A stretch of 19,513 nucleotides of DNA from the NCBI GenBank assembly GCA_050945915.1, contig JBMNTV010000038.1, forward strand, positions 1-19,513, in the 5' to 3' direction. Shown here piece by piece: positions 1-8,162 of the stretch. The stretch is from CALNBC01 sp050945915 (GTDB lineage: Bacteria; Bacillota; Clostridia; Christensenellales; CALWSW01). The notes under the pieces are model-generated. The model saw nothing but the letters and a program-made list of their open reading frames with translations, made no database searches and was not told the DNA's origin. The first letter of the stretch is position 1. Each line of letters starts with the position of its first letter. The position numbers and the translations under genes were made by a program.

Positions 1-2
1 CC

Positions 3-185
3 GCTGTCAGTCTGTGGGTGGCGGTGGCGGATCCGGCAATCGAATGGCCGGAGTGGGTGCAGCCCTCTGGCAGCCATGACGCATACGAAAAGGGCGCCAA
101 GGTGACCCATAACGGCAAGCGCTGGACAAGCTCGGCAGACGGCAACGTGTGGGAACCCGGCGTTTACGGATGGGAGGAGGTTTAA
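3..185 (+). CDS. C-terminal end of a phage structural protein with a chitin-binding-like module (partial)
   Basis: Reading from base 3 gives an open frame to a TAA at 183-185; the start lies outside the window. The visible 60 residues are rich in Trp and end in a pattern (AYEKGAKVTHNGKRWTS...NVWEPGVYGW) that matches small carbohydrate-binding modules of the CBM5/12 type, in which a 'Y..G..V.(H)NG..W' strand is followed by 'W.PG.YG(W)'. Such modules often close phage tail or baseplate proteins and tail-associated hydrolases. The stop is two bases before the endolysin ATG, and the endolysin ribosome binding site lies inside this gene, so the two are co-transcribed and probably translationally coupled. 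The full protein is not visible, so the structural role is inferred from position just upstream of the lysis genes. Confidence 0.7.
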   Translation, partial: AVSLWVAVADPAIEWPEWVQPSGSHDAYEKGAKVTHNGKRWTSSADGNVWEPGVYGWEEV

Positions 186-187
186 AC

Positions 188-904
188 ATGGCAGTCAAGA
201 CGTTTACCGAAACCCAAAGGGGCGAGCGGCTGACGGAACACTTCACCGTGGGGGACTTTTGGGCTTTTGAAGGCCACAAATCCATAAAACTGGATACGCG
301 GCTGGCGCAGATTCTTGAGAAGTTCTTCGAAAAGTTCGGCTTGCGCCCGCTTCTTCGGAACAGGAACCTGAACACAGGGAAGCCCTACGCGCCCCATCCT
401 ACCGCGGGCTATCGCGACAGCCTCAACTGGTCGGGCAGCAAAACGAGCCAGCATTGCTACGGGAAAGCGGTGGATTTCTACATCCCCGGCGTGCCGGCGT
501 ACAAGCTGGCCCAGTTCGCGGAAACGCTGCCCGAGATCGGCGGCATCGGACTGTACCTTGCCAAATCCGGCGAGCTGGATAAGGTGACGCACATCCACAT
601 CGATACCCGGACCAACCGCGCACGCTGGGGTTGGAACGGCAAGACCAGCGGCACGAACACGCCTGGCTTCGGTGGGATCCCCTGCGTGTTCAAACACGTT
701 CCGTCGAAACTCCAGCGCTCCGCCGCAATCGAGGAGATCCAGCGAAAGCTCAACATCCTCGGTTACAACGCCGGCACGCCGGATGGCATCTACGGCCCGA
801 AAACGAAAGCGGCGGTGATGCTGTTCCAGAAGGACCACGGCCTGAAGGCCGACGGAATCTACGGGAAGGAGACGAACAGGGCGCTGGGCCTGTTCGCGTG
901 GTGA
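188..904 (+). CDS. Phage endolysin: M15-type peptidase with C-terminal peptidoglycan-binding domain
   Basis: 238 residues. Residues about 15-145 look like a peptidase M15A domain (zinc D,D/L,D-peptidase cleaving peptidoglycan peptides): the first metal motif is S87-Q-H89...G-K-A-V-D96, the second is T-H135-I-H137-I-D. Residues about 175-236 form a PG_binding_1 domain with the usual 'IQ..L..LGY....DGIYG..T..A(V)..FQ..(H)GL..DGI.G..T..AL' pattern, giving cell-wall anchoring. No signal peptide, as expected for a lysin released by a holin. An earlier in-frame ATG at 149 exists, but the ATG at 188 follows GGAGGAGG (173-180) at good distance and removes overlap with the upstream gene. Next to a membrane protein and holin, so this is the wall-degrading step of phage lysis. 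An amidase was considered but the His/Asp motifs fit M15. Confidence 0.88.
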   Translation: MAVKTFTETQRGERLTEHFTVGDFWAFEGHKSIKLDTRLAQILEKFFEKFGLRPLLRNRNLNTGKPYAPHPTAGYRDSLNWSGSKTSQHCYGKAVDFYIPGVPAYKLAQFAETLPEIGGIGLYLAKSGELDKVTHIHIDTRTNRARWGWNGKTSGTNTPGFGGIPCVFKHVPSKLQRSAAIEEIQRKLNILGYNAGTPDGIYGPKTKAAVMLFQKDHGLKADGIYGKETNRALGLFAW

Positions 905-909
905 AGCGC

Positions 910-1113
910 ATGACCGACACTGTAATTGTAGCACTGCTATCTTTGGCTGGCACAGCGATCGGCTCTATTCTCGGCATTTTTGCGAACAACAAGCTGGTGA
1001 TCTACAGACTAGAGCAGCTGGAAAAGAAGGTTGAGAGACATAACAATGTCGTGGAGCGCGTGGCTCTGCTGGAAAAAGACGTGAACATCCTGAAAGGAGG
1101 AAAGGCATCATGA
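910..1113 (+). CDS. Small phage lysis-cassette membrane protein with coiled coil (XhlA-like)
   Basis: 67 residues from the ATG at 910: one hydrophobic segment (residues about 4-25) followed by a heptad-rich basic/acidic helix (YRLEQLEKKVERHNNVVERV...LEKDVNIL) that should form a coiled coil. This layout resembles the XhlA-like or other small accessory holin proteins of Gram-positive phages, although their membrane segment is often C-terminal. An in-frame GTG at 901 overlapping the endolysin stop is an alternative start adding three residues; neither has a strong ribosome binding site, suggesting coupling to endolysin translation. The stop overlaps the next ATG (ATGA at 1110-1113). Role as lysis accessory is inferred from context; the family is not certain. 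Confidence 0.72.
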   Translation: MTDTVIVALLSLAGTAIGSILGIFANNKLVIYRLEQLEKKVERHNNVVERVALLEKDVNILKGGKAS

Positions 1114-1412
1114 ACGAGTTCTTCACCTGGGCAACTCTGGGCACTTACGCCGGCTGCGTGCTGGCGACGTCGCTGGTCACCCAGTTCATCAAGGAATGGA
1201 GCTTCCTGAAGTCCATTCCAACGCGGCTGGTGTCCTACGTCGTCGCGCTGTTGGTACTGATCAGCGCCAACGCCATCTCCGGAACGCTGGATCTGCCCAC
1301 CGCCGGGCTTTGCGTCGTCAATGCGGTCATTGTCGCACTAGCGGCGAATGGTGGATATGAGGCGGTTAAGATAGCCACGGAATCAAAGAAGCAAGAAGTC
1401 CAAAGCAAGTAA
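1110..1412 (+). CDS. Phage holin
   Basis: 100 residues with an ATGA overlap with the preceding gene and a strong GGAGG site at 1097-1101. Hydropathy shows about three helical segments (residues about 7-27, 38-56 and 64-80) with a short basic tail (KIATESKKQEVQSK), the usual holin layout: small, membrane-spanning, charged C terminus. It would form the inner-membrane lesion that lets the endolysin reach the wall. It is the last gene of the lysis cassette and is followed directly by a terminator. Residues 53-84 (ANAISGTLDLPTAGLCVVNA...ANGGYEA) are nearly repeated in a broken copy at 4745-4867, so the holin type is duplicated nearby. Confidence 0.85.
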   Translation: MNEFFTWATLGTYAGCVLATSLVTQFIKEWSFLKSIPTRLVSYVVALLVLISANAISGTLDLPTAGLCVVNAVIVALAANGGYEAVKIATESKKQEVQSK

Positions 1413-1418
1413 TCAAGA

Positions 1419-1451
1419 CAGCCCCAAGCAATGCCTGGGGCTGCCTTTTTT
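1419..1451 (+). terminator. Rho-independent terminator of the phage lysis cassette
   Basis: Perfect 8-bp stem CAGCCCCA (1419-1426) / TGGGGCTG (1436-1443), 9-base loop, then CCTTTTTT (1444-1451). It lies 6 bases after the holin stop. Confidence 0.92.
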
Positions 1452-1465
1452 ATTGGCCAAGCATA

Positions 1466-1640
1466 TCATTTTATCATCCTACTGATATGTATTTGCGCCC
1501 ATACATACCCTTAACCTTTATCAGACATAACATGATACCAGCCGTTTTCGTTATCCAGAACAGTTACTTTGTCGTCTTTATTCAGCTTGACCAAGTATCA
1601 CTCTTCCGACGGAGTTTCAAGGTTTGCACTGCTAATTAAG
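1466..1640 (-). pseudogene. Decayed SH3b cell-wall-binding domain
   Basis: On the minus strand one frame reads through about 55 codons with two internal stops. The segment KDDKVTVLDNENGWYHVMSD, a stop, then GYVW is the signature of a bacterial SH3 (SH3b) repeat: 'L..GDKVTVL.E.NGWY.V...G..GYV'. The upstream part (ETPSEE, stop, YLVKLN) fits the first strands of the same fold. SH3b repeats are commonly the C-terminal wall-binding part of phage lysins and amidases, so this is probably the tail of a second, oppositely oriented lysin. Stops lie at about 1596-1598 and 1511-1513 in that frame and there is no start. It is a relic, not a gene. Assignment rests on pattern recognition of a short stretch. 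Confidence 0.6.
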
Positions 1641-1652
1641 ATTTGATATAAA
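1624..1652 (+). promoter_or_regulatory. Promoter of the LysR-type regulator gene
   Basis: TTGCAC (1624-1629), 17 bases, TATAAA (1647-1652). Predicted transcription start near 1659, giving a leader of about 50 bases before the ATG at 1711 with GGGAGA at 1697-1702 as the ribosome binding site. Confidence 0.6.
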
Positions 1653-1710
1653 GTATATGTGTCCTGTCTGAAGAAATGGGAGTCCTTACATTCATTGGGA
1701 GAAACGAGTT

Positions 1711-2604
1711 ATGAATCTTGATCAAATAGAATGTGCTGTTTCGGCAGCTGAAACACTAAACTTTTCTAATACAGCAGAAAAGCTGTTTATAACGCAGTCT
1801 ACTGTTAGCCGGCGTATAGCTGCATTAGAAGATGAATTGGGTTTTAAACTATTTGATCGTTGCGCAACTAAACTTATTCTTACCGAAGCAGGTAAAGAGT
1901 GCATCCAATATATGCGCGATCTTGTCAATTGTGCCCATAAAATACAGGATTTTGCACGCTTGTATAGGGACGGCCAGGCAGGTGTTTTGAACATTGCTTG
2001 TTATTTCGGTCAAGAGGCACAAAAGTTTATTGGAAAGGCCTGTGCAAACATTAAGAAAGAATGCCCTATGATAAAAATTAGCACAAAATGGGCGATGCCT
2101 GGACAGATTGCAAACTACCTTCAGAATGGTACAATTGATATTGCTTTTTCAGTTTCATGCGAGATTGACAAGATTGAGGATGTAGAAATAATGACATTGA
2201 TTCCAATGCGTTGGGTAATAATATGTCCTCCTAAACATCCATTGGCGGAAAGAAAAACGGTTTCCTTTGCAGATCTTCGAAATGAAACCTTTATCCATTG
2301 GGAACGTTCTATATCTCCATACACCTACGATACATTAATTCATTGTACTAGTAAGCATGGGTATACTCCCAAATTCACAAAAGATGTTGTATTTACTGTA
2401 GAAGAAGTTCAGCTGGCTGTGATGGCCGGGCAAGGTATAAGCGTTAGTGCCTCAGGTGATGTGCCCGAACTTCCAGATGCAATAAGAATGGTGCCTTTAG
2501 TCGGCTTTGATATTTGCCCAGATTATTGCGCTGCATTCTTAAACAAAAATAGTAATAAATTAATACCACTATTTTGGAAAGAGATGCAAAAGATATGGAA
2601 ATAA
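1711..2604 (+). CDS. LysR-family transcriptional regulator
   Basis: 297 residues, the normal LysR length. Residues 1-60 are the classical winged helix-turn-helix (NFSNTAEKLFITQSTVSRRI, then LEDELGFKLFDR and LTEAGK), and the rest is a LysR substrate-binding domain of the periplasmic-binding-protein type (about 90-295), where a small effector would bind. Start ATG has GGGAGA eight bases upstream. It is AT-rich compared with the phage genes before it and the genes after 8200, as is the next gene. LysR regulators usually control a neighbour: the exported flavoprotein reductase immediately downstream, same strand, is the only candidate. The two are separated by a terminator-like hairpin and the reductase has its own promoter, so separate transcription with regulator control is likely. 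The inducer cannot be told from sequence. Confidence 0.93.
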   Translation: MNLDQIECAVSAAETLNFSNTAEKLFITQSTVSRRIAALEDELGFKLFDRCATKLILTEAGKECIQYMRDLVNCAHKIQDFARLYRDGQAGVLNIACYFGQEAQKFIGKACANIKKECPMIKISTKWAMPGQIANYLQNGTIDIAFSVSCEIDKIEDVEIMTLIPMRWVIICPPKHPLAERKTVSFADLRNETFIHWERSISPYTYDTLIHCTSKHGYTPKFTKDVVFTVEEVQLAVMAGQGISVSASGDVPELPDAIRMVPLVGFDICPDYCAAFLNKNSNKLIPLFWKEMQKIWK

Positions 2605-2637
2605 CTATGCATACTGTGCATAGGAAGCCTTTTTTTT
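2605..2637 (+). terminator. Terminator after the LysR gene
   Basis: Perfect 7-bp stem CTATGCA (2605-2611) / TGCATAG (2617-2623), 5-base loop, followed six bases later by eight T (2630-2637). The AT-rich stem and the gap before the T run make it a moderate terminator. Confidence 0.6.
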
Positions 2638-2653
2638 GATGAATTTTTCTCAT

Positions 2654-2682
2654 TTGATATACCTCCCAGGGATTGTTAAGAT
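2654..2682 (+). promoter_or_regulatory. Promoter of the flavoprotein reductase gene
   Basis: TTGATA (2654-2659), 17 bases, TAAGAT (2677-2682) preceded by TG at 2674-2675 (extended -10). Predicted start near 2689, 20 bases before the ATG at 2709, which has the very strong site AAAAGGAGG (2694-2702). The weak -10 fits a promoter that needs an activator such as the upstream LysR protein; that link is inferred. Confidence 0.5.
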
Positions 2683-2708
2683 ATTGATAAGCCAAAAGGA
2701 GGTTTAAA

Positions 2709-4469
2709 ATGAGAAGACGTTTACTTACTTTGGTCACCCTGATTCTGGTCTTGTCTATGGTGGCATGCACGACGCAAACTCCTGTTGCAAAAGATAGCGG
2801 TGTATATGCACCTGGAGAATACACTGCTTCGGCTCGTGGCATGATTGGCGATGTCGTGTTAAAGGTGACATTCGACGAAAACTCAATTGCTTCTATTGAG
2901 GTGATTGAGCACCATGAAACTGAGGGTATTGGCACCGTAGCCATTGAAAAACTACCCGCAAAAATCATAGAATCTCAAAGCCTTGTAGACTCAGTATCTG
3001 GTGCTACAATTACAAGTGATGCAATTCTAGCAGCTGTCGAAGACTGTGTAAAGCAAGCCGGCGGCAATGTGGAAGCTTTGAAGACTAAATCATCTGAGTC
3101 AAACGCGCAGCAGCTTGCGGATGAAAAAACGCAGGTACTGGTCATTGGCGCTGGTGGCGCAGGTATGACCGCAGCTGTATGGGCAAAAGAATCTGGAGCA
3201 GAAGTTATTTTGATTGAGAAAACGGCAGTAACTGGTGGCTGCACTGCTCTATCTGGCGGAATTTTCCTGCGTCCTCAAATGGAAGGCGACCCGGAAGGCA
3301 TGGATAAAGAAGAGCTGTATCAGTTCTTTATGGATAGTTCTAAAGGGATTGCAGATCCTGACTTTGTCCGCACATATGTAGAAAAGAGTCCGGAAGCATT
3401 TAAGTGGGTCTTTGATGACAGCGGTTATGAACTAATCAAATATCGCCTTATACCTGATACCCTGTTGGCTTATCGTGCTTTAGAAGGGGGCGTGGCCTTA
3501 GGCGAAATCCTTGCTTCGAAAATTGAGGATGCAGAAGTTGATCTTCGCCTTGAAAATGAAGCAACGAATCTGATCGTCGATAACGGGAAAGTCGTTGGTG
3601 CCGTGGTAAAGACTGCCGAAGGTTCAACTTACAACATATATGCTGATGCAGTAGTCGTTGCTACCGGCGGCTTTGCAAACAGTGATGAAATGTTGGCCAA
3701 ATACTCTTCTCCGGAAGCAGCAAAGTATGTTATAAAAAATGCCTCCGCCGGTTCCATGGGAGATGGCATCCGAATGTGCGAAGAAATTGGCGCTAAAGTT
3801 GTATTCTATGAGAACTGGGATACATGCGGTTGTTTTATTGACGCTGGTTTTTATATGGATATTGAAGCCATTGAGCGTACAGACATCTTCGCCTCTCTGA
3901 TCATCAATGACAAGGGCGAGCGCTTTATGCGTGAAGACGAGAACTTTCCTCAGGCATTTGACAAAATGCGTCAACAGCTAGAAAATAACGATGTCGAAAA
4001 GTTTTTCATGATTGTTAATGCAAGCCAGTGCACTTGGATTGAAGATTCAGTAGCACAGGAAACAGCATTTAAGGCGGACACATTGGAGGATCTTGCTGCT
4101 CAGATGAATGTGCCGATGGAGACCTTTGTATCTACCTTTGAGAGCTATAATGCTCTTGCTGGTCAAGAAGATGCACAATTCGGAAAAGAACAGCAGTATA
4201 TGGTGAAAATTGATACAGAGGGTCCTTTTTATGCAACAGAACTCCTAATGATGAGGACCACAACACTTGATGGCATATGGACTGATAGCCAGGCGCGAGT
4301 ATTTGACGTTGACAATAACGTGATACCTGGATTGTATGCTGCAGGCGAACTATGCACGGCTCCCTTGTTTGGCGCAGTATATGCTTCCTGCGGATCTTGC
4401 GTTGGAAATGCCATTACCTTCGGTATGATCGCCGGCCAGAATGCTGCAACCTATTCCGCTGCAAACTAA
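2709..4469 (+). CDS. Exported lipoprotein FMN/FAD flavoprotein reductase (fumarate/urocanate reductase superfamily)
   Basis: 586 residues. Residues 1-20 are a lipoprotein signal peptide ending at Cys20 (MVAC). Residues about 35-118 are an FMN_bind domain with the flavinylation motif S97-G-A-T100-I-T, where ApbE-type transferases attach FMN to the Thr. Residues about 140-580 are an FAD_binding_2 domain: dinucleotide motif G147-A-G-G-A-G152, ATGGF, and the closing 'PGLYAAGE' motif. Electrons would pass from membrane carriers to FMN, then FAD, then an extracellular acceptor, as in anaerobic respiration by gut bacteria. Arg405 in 'GERFMRE' matches the catalytic proton-donor Arg of fumarate reductases. 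The usual dicarboxylate-binding His residues and the Arg of 'NRxGGN' are absent: the region reads TTTLDG (517-522) and YASCGSCVGN (558-567). The acceptor is therefore probably not fumarate. No cytochrome domain and no partner genes here. Confidence 0.9.
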   Translation: MRRRLLTLVTLILVLSMVACTTQTPVAKDSGVYAPGEYTASARGMIGDVVLKVTFDENSIASIEVIEHHETEGIGTVAIEKLPAKIIESQSLVDSVSGATITSDAILAAVEDCVKQAGGNVEALKTKSSESNAQQLADEKTQVLVIGAGGAGMTAAVWAKESGAEVILIEKTAVTGGCTALSGGIFLRPQMEGDPEGMDKEELYQFFMDSSKGIADPDFVRTYVEKSPEAFKWVFDDSGYELIKYRLIPDTLLAYRALEGGVALGEILASKIEDAEVDLRLENEATNLIVDNGKVVGAVVKTAEGSTYNIYADAVVVATGGFANSDEMLAKYSSPEAAKYVIKNASAGSMGDGIRMCEEIGAKVVFYENWDTCGCFIDAGFYMDIEAIERTDIFASLIINDKGERFMREDENFPQAFDKMRQQLENNDVEKFFMIVNASQCTWIEDSVAQETAFKADTLEDLAAQMNVPMETFVSTFESYNALAGQEDAQFGKEQQYMVKIDTEGPFYATELLMMRTTTLDGIWTDSQARVFDVDNNVIPGLYAAGELCTAPLFGAVYASCGSCVGNAITFGMIAGQNAATYSAAN

Positions 4470-4502
4470 TTAAGTCTCAATAGACATACTAAAATAATCA
4501 AG

Positions 4503-4539
4503 AACCTCCTATTGAACTGCACTTCATTAGGGGGTTTTT
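4503..4539 (+). terminator. Terminator of the flavoprotein reductase gene
   Basis: AACCTCCTA (4503-4511) pairs with TAGGGGGTT (4528-4536), nine pairs including one G-T wobble, 16-base loop, T run to 4539. It lies 33 bases after the stop. From here to about 4690 I see no gene or convincing site. Confidence 0.8.
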
Positions 4540-4689
4540 GATATGTCTGACTACGTTGTCTTGTGCCGATATGTTCACACCTAACAGTCGTGCATACCAC
4601 ATACTCCCTACCTGGGGAACCGATCGTATCACGACTTCGGTGTGGGCTGTATAGCTCTGTCAGGCTCCACTTCTTTTTGGGGCGTGCAA

Positions 4690-4867
4690 AGCTCCATGAC
4701 ACGGTGAACGGTATCGTAATCGTGGGCCTATTCTTGCTGTGCAAACGCTATCTCCGGTACGCTGGATCTTCCCCCCCGGCGGGCTGTGCGTCGTCAACGC
4801 CGTGGTCGTCGCGCTGGCGGCGAATGGTGGGTATGACGGGTATGAGGCGTTTATAGAAAAGAAGTAA
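4690..4867 (+). pseudogene. Frameshifted relic of a second holin gene (3' end)
   Basis: From about 4745 the DNA matches the 3' part of the intact holin gene (1268-1370) at roughly 85% by eye. Translated piecewise it gives ANAISGTLDL, then after a one-base insertion in a run of seven C (4772-4778) GLCVVNAVVVALAANGGY, then a short duplicated GGGTATGA unit and YEAFIEKK with a TAA at 4865-4867. A further frame break lies just upstream, where GIVIVGLFLL (about 4709-4738) corresponds to the preceding holin helix. No usable start or N-terminal half is seen. It is in the same orientation as the intact holin, with the AT-rich LysR-reductase pair between the two copies, so it is a remnant of a second prophage lysis cassette or of a duplication. 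Confidence 0.85.
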
Positions 4868-4910
4868 ATCAACTAAGAAGGCTTCATTCAAAAAATGGGG
4901 TTGTAAAGTT

Positions 4911-4934
4911 AAAAGCCGCCGTTAGGCGGCTTTT
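4911..4934. terminator. Bidirectional terminator
   Basis: Perfect 10-bp stem AAAAGCCGCC (4911-4920) / GGCGGCTTTT (4925-4934) with loop GTTA. It serves the minus-strand restriction-modification relic, whose stop is at 4937, and would also stop plus-strand transcription through the holin relic. Confidence 0.9.
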
Positions 4935-4936
4935 AT

Positions 4937-7900
4937 TTAAAATTCTACAACAGGGAGCTTCTGTACAATCTCGACTGTTCGAACACTAACAGCAATTACA
5001 GAAAGCAGCAGATTAAGGATATACTGAGGATCGTTGTGCTCGTCACACCAGAGGTTTGGATCATTGACAATACCGCTGTTGCTGTCAGTCGTAACACGAT
5101 ATCGCTCCATAATCCATTCAATAGCACTTCTGCCGTTTACAATATAATCGTAAGCAATCGCCGGAATGTTCTCAATGCGAATGTGCTCATTGTAGATTAT
5201 GGTATCTTTCCGGTTCTTCTCAAGAAAGCGCATCTTTGTAACACGGCACTTTGAACGATCTCCTATGACTTTGACAGACTCCAGAGGGGGGACCTCTTCA
5301 TAATTCAAGTGTAGCATTGCGAGTTCCCGTCCGGCCCTGCTGAAAGTCCAGAAGTCTTCTACTTTTCCAACGAGCGGAATTCGCGGGAGTGACTTTTTCA
5401 AATCTGCGGAAAAAGATTCACGGTATGCACGGCTGTGCAGGAAGCCGTAAACATAAAAGAAAATATCCTCTTTTGCTACAGCCGCGCCATACTGTTCCCT
5501 AGCTCGTTTTGCAATCCAATTACTGATACCGTCTTTTCGGAAATACTTTTCGCCTTCCTCAAACAAGGTTATCTGTGCATCATTCGAATCGTGAACGTAA
5601 TAATACAGAGGGAAGCATTGGCCGTTAAAGTTGCATTGGATATCTGTAATCTTATCAGAGATGATGCAAGAAAAGTTAGCTTCTGCTCGCGACTTAGATA
5701 ATCTCCAATGTCACAGTAATAGATTTTTGCTTTTCCTTTGTGATCTGAACGCTTCACAAGGAGCGTGATTGCAACAGGTGTACGAGAGCCGCTTTCAAAG
5801 ATATTGCCAGCTTCTTTTCTGCGCAGTTCACCGCTGGTTCTTGCATTCCCCCGCAAGTTGAACACGTATATTTTAGAAAACTCGTTTTCCAAGCTTTTTC
5901 TGAAACCCGCTGTACTATTGCCATCCAGCCAGGCGCCGTTGCTCACGAAACCGATAATTCCATCATGGTTTCCAAGCCTATCAGTTGCCCATCTAAAAGC
6001 ACGAATATAGCTATCATAAAGGGCATTCTTGTTCGTTGCGGTTGATAGCTTTGCATAAGTATTTGCGATTGCTTCATCCAGCTTTGGATAGCTGGCATTC
6101 TGTGCATTGTCGTTTGCATTTTTCTGCCCGACTGAGTACGGTGGATTGCCGATAATGACGGTAATTGGCGTAGTGCGCTGGCGCTCTAAGCGCTCCGAGT
6201 TTACCGGGAAAAAGTTTGAGCTTTGGGCATAGCCTTCCCCTAATTGGAAGGTATCGGTCAAGCAAATACCCTCAAAGGGTTTATAGTCTTTCGATCCGGT
6301 TACATCGTGGTAAACGTTCTCAATGTTTACTGCAGCGATGTAATATGCTAAGAGAACGATTTCGTTTGCAAAGATCTCGCTTTCGTACTTACGCTCAAGG
6401 ACAGCAGGATCAATCAGGCCGCTCTGCAGGATACGGGTAATAAATGTCCCCGTGCCAGTAAAGGGATCAAGAATATTGACGTTTTCACTTCCCAGATCTC
6501 GACCAAATTCAGCAAGCAGTATGTCGTTCACAGAACGAATGATAAAATCAACGACCTCGACTGGTGTATACACAATGCCAAGCCGTTCCGCCATCTTTGG
6601 GAATGCGGTTTTAAAAAACGTGTTATAAAGTTCAAGGATAACGTGCTGCTTGCTTTCGGCATTATCAATGCCGCCAACGCGCATACGGACGTTCTCATAG
6701 AACTTATCGAGCTCATGAGTATCTTCGAATGCTTCATATTTCGAAAGAAGTTTTAGCATTGCATTCATTTCAACAGAAACTGCGTTATGTTTTGCAAACT
6801 CATAATTATCAAACAGAGCGTTAAAAACAGGCGCGGTGATGATATGCTGGGAAAGCATTTCGATTGCATCCTGTGCTGTGATTTCATTGTTGATGTTGCT
6901 TTGCAGGCCTTTTACAAAGTTTGCAAAGGCTTCCTTACACTCATCGCGTTCACATAGAGCGGCAATGCGCTGCACCTGGCGTTCAGCAATTTGTGCAACG
7001 CTTTGCGCCCATTGCTCCCAATACTGGCGTGTGCCGACTTTTTTGACAATTCTGGCATACAGTGCACTTTGCAGCTGTGTGAACCTGGTCCATGCGGACA
7101 ATTGCTCCTCACGAACAATATGATCTCCGAACCCTGATTCATCGCGATCGGGCATGACAGCGCCAATAACGATGTTATCAGGCTTTTTCTTGTTCAAGTC
7201 GATTTTATTGATGATAGCTTCAAAACGCTCGTCGTGTGCCCTAAGGGCGTTCAACACAGACCACACCGTGCGATAGCGCTCGTTTTCAGCAAGCGCAACT
7301 TCAGGCTCGACGGTGGAGGGGATAACTATGGGAATCACAATGTAACCATAGTTCTTGTTTTTGGCTTTTCGCATAACGCGCCCGACTGATTGGACTACGT
7401 CAATTTGCGAGTTTTTAGCCGCAAGAAACAGCACCGCATCGAGTGCAGGAACATCGACTCCTTCACTTAGGCAGCGTACATTGGTCAACAGTTTACAGCT
7501 TGACGGTTCAGATGTTTCCTCCAGCCACGAGATCTTTTGCTCCCGTACAGGCGCAGACATAGTACCATCAATATGGTCGCTTTCTATACGAACAATCTTC
7601 TCACGCCTTTCCTCAGTCAAGGTCTCCAGATACTGTTTGCTGATCTCATTGAAAGCGTGGCTGATTTTTTTGATTGATCAATGTTCTGGCAAAAGGCTAC
7701 AGCACATCTCATTGGCTGCGGATCTGCACTAACAAATGCGGGATCACCAAGAATATGCTTTGAAAGTACATTTATGCAGCCGATAAGTTTTGCAGGAGTA
7801 TCTGCTGGCATCTCATATCCATTGGAAAACGCCTCTTGAATCGCTGGAGGTACATCATTTTCACTGACTGTGAAAATCAAAACCCGGTAATCTGAGAGAA

Positions 7901-7940
7901 GCCCTTTAGATACAGCTTCTCCAAAGCCAAGGCGATAAAT
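4937..7940 (-). pseudogene. Broken type ISP restriction-modification enzyme (helicase-methyltransferase-target recognition)
   Basis: About 1000 codons of one family are recoverable across three frames. From the 5' side: 'RLGFGEAV(S)KGLL' (near 7934-7900) and a helicase stretch to 'FCQNIDQSKK'; a frame change at a run of seven A (7665-7671 on this strand); helicase motifs V/VI (LTNVRCLSEGVDVP, QSVGRVMRK), a coupler region, the SAM motif DPFTGTGTF (about 6442-6468) and the adenine-methyltransferase motif NPPY (6136-6147). A second frame change near 5650-5662 leads to the recognition-domain end (QITLFEEGEKYFRKDG...), which finishes at 4937. Family members such as LlaGI are about 1500-1600 residues; the N-terminal Mrr-like nuclease and the first RecA half with Walker A are missing, and the frame meets a stop at 7941-7943. 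No function expected as an intact enzyme. The longest uninterrupted piece, 5569-7620, could in principle still give a 683-residue methyltransferase-containing protein. Confidence 0.88.
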
Positions 7941-7943
7941 TTA

Positions 7944-8130
7944 AAACCACAGTCATTTCATGCATCACCAGCCCCGTAAGCCACAGGTTTCGGGGTGTGC
8001 TTTATTTGGCTGCCTTTTGGCAGTTTGGGGGAGCATGGCCTTTCTTCTTTCGATATAAACAAACGACCGCCCAGGCAACTGCGGGCTGGCCATTGAAACC
8101 GCTCAGATTTTGGTATTGCATCCAAAAAAG
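7944..8130. other. Gene-free junction between the restriction-modification relic and the PadR operon
   Basis: No coding frame could be recognised. It holds two small inverted repeats: CCCCG (7972-7976) with CGGGG (7991-7995), and CTGCC/GGCAG around 8020-8033. It marks the break where the N-terminal third of the minus-strand enzyme was lost and where base composition changes to the GC-richer core genes. Confidence 0.4.
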
Positions 8131-8133
8131 TAC

Positions 8134-8162
8134 TTTACCTGATGGAGTAGATATGGTATGAT
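8134..8162 (+). promoter_or_regulatory. Promoter of the padR-HAAS operon
   Basis: TTTACC (8134-8139), 17 bases, TATGAT (8157-8162). The spacer contains one GATGGAGTA half-site and the predicted transcription start (about 8169) falls inside a palindrome of two more, as expected for a repressed promoter. Confidence 0.6.

Noticed and set aside
182..934. Minus-strand frame of 250 codons opposite the endolysin
   Set aside because: Antisense shadow of a gene with clear M15 and PG-binding motifs.
2661..2703. ACCTCC complementary to the GGAGGT ribosome binding site of the flavoprotein gene, as a riboswitch-like sequester
   Set aside because: The predicted transcription start (about 2689) is downstream of ACCTCC, so it would not be in the transcript; it lies in the promoter spacer.
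4540..4690. Possible group II intron or integrase attachment site
   Set aside because: No domain V-like hairpin, no reverse transcriptase or integrase frame, and no matching direct repeats found.
4772..4778. C7 tract in the holin copy as a phase-variation switch
   Set aside because: A further frame break and loss of the N-terminal half show plain decay.
4563..4856. Plus-strand frame of 97 codons
   Set aside because: Its second half is the out-of-frame reading of the holin relic; the first half has no support.
7944..8130. Possible remnant of a mobile-element gene on the minus strand
   Set aside because: Short frames of 10-20 codons only; no recognisable motif.
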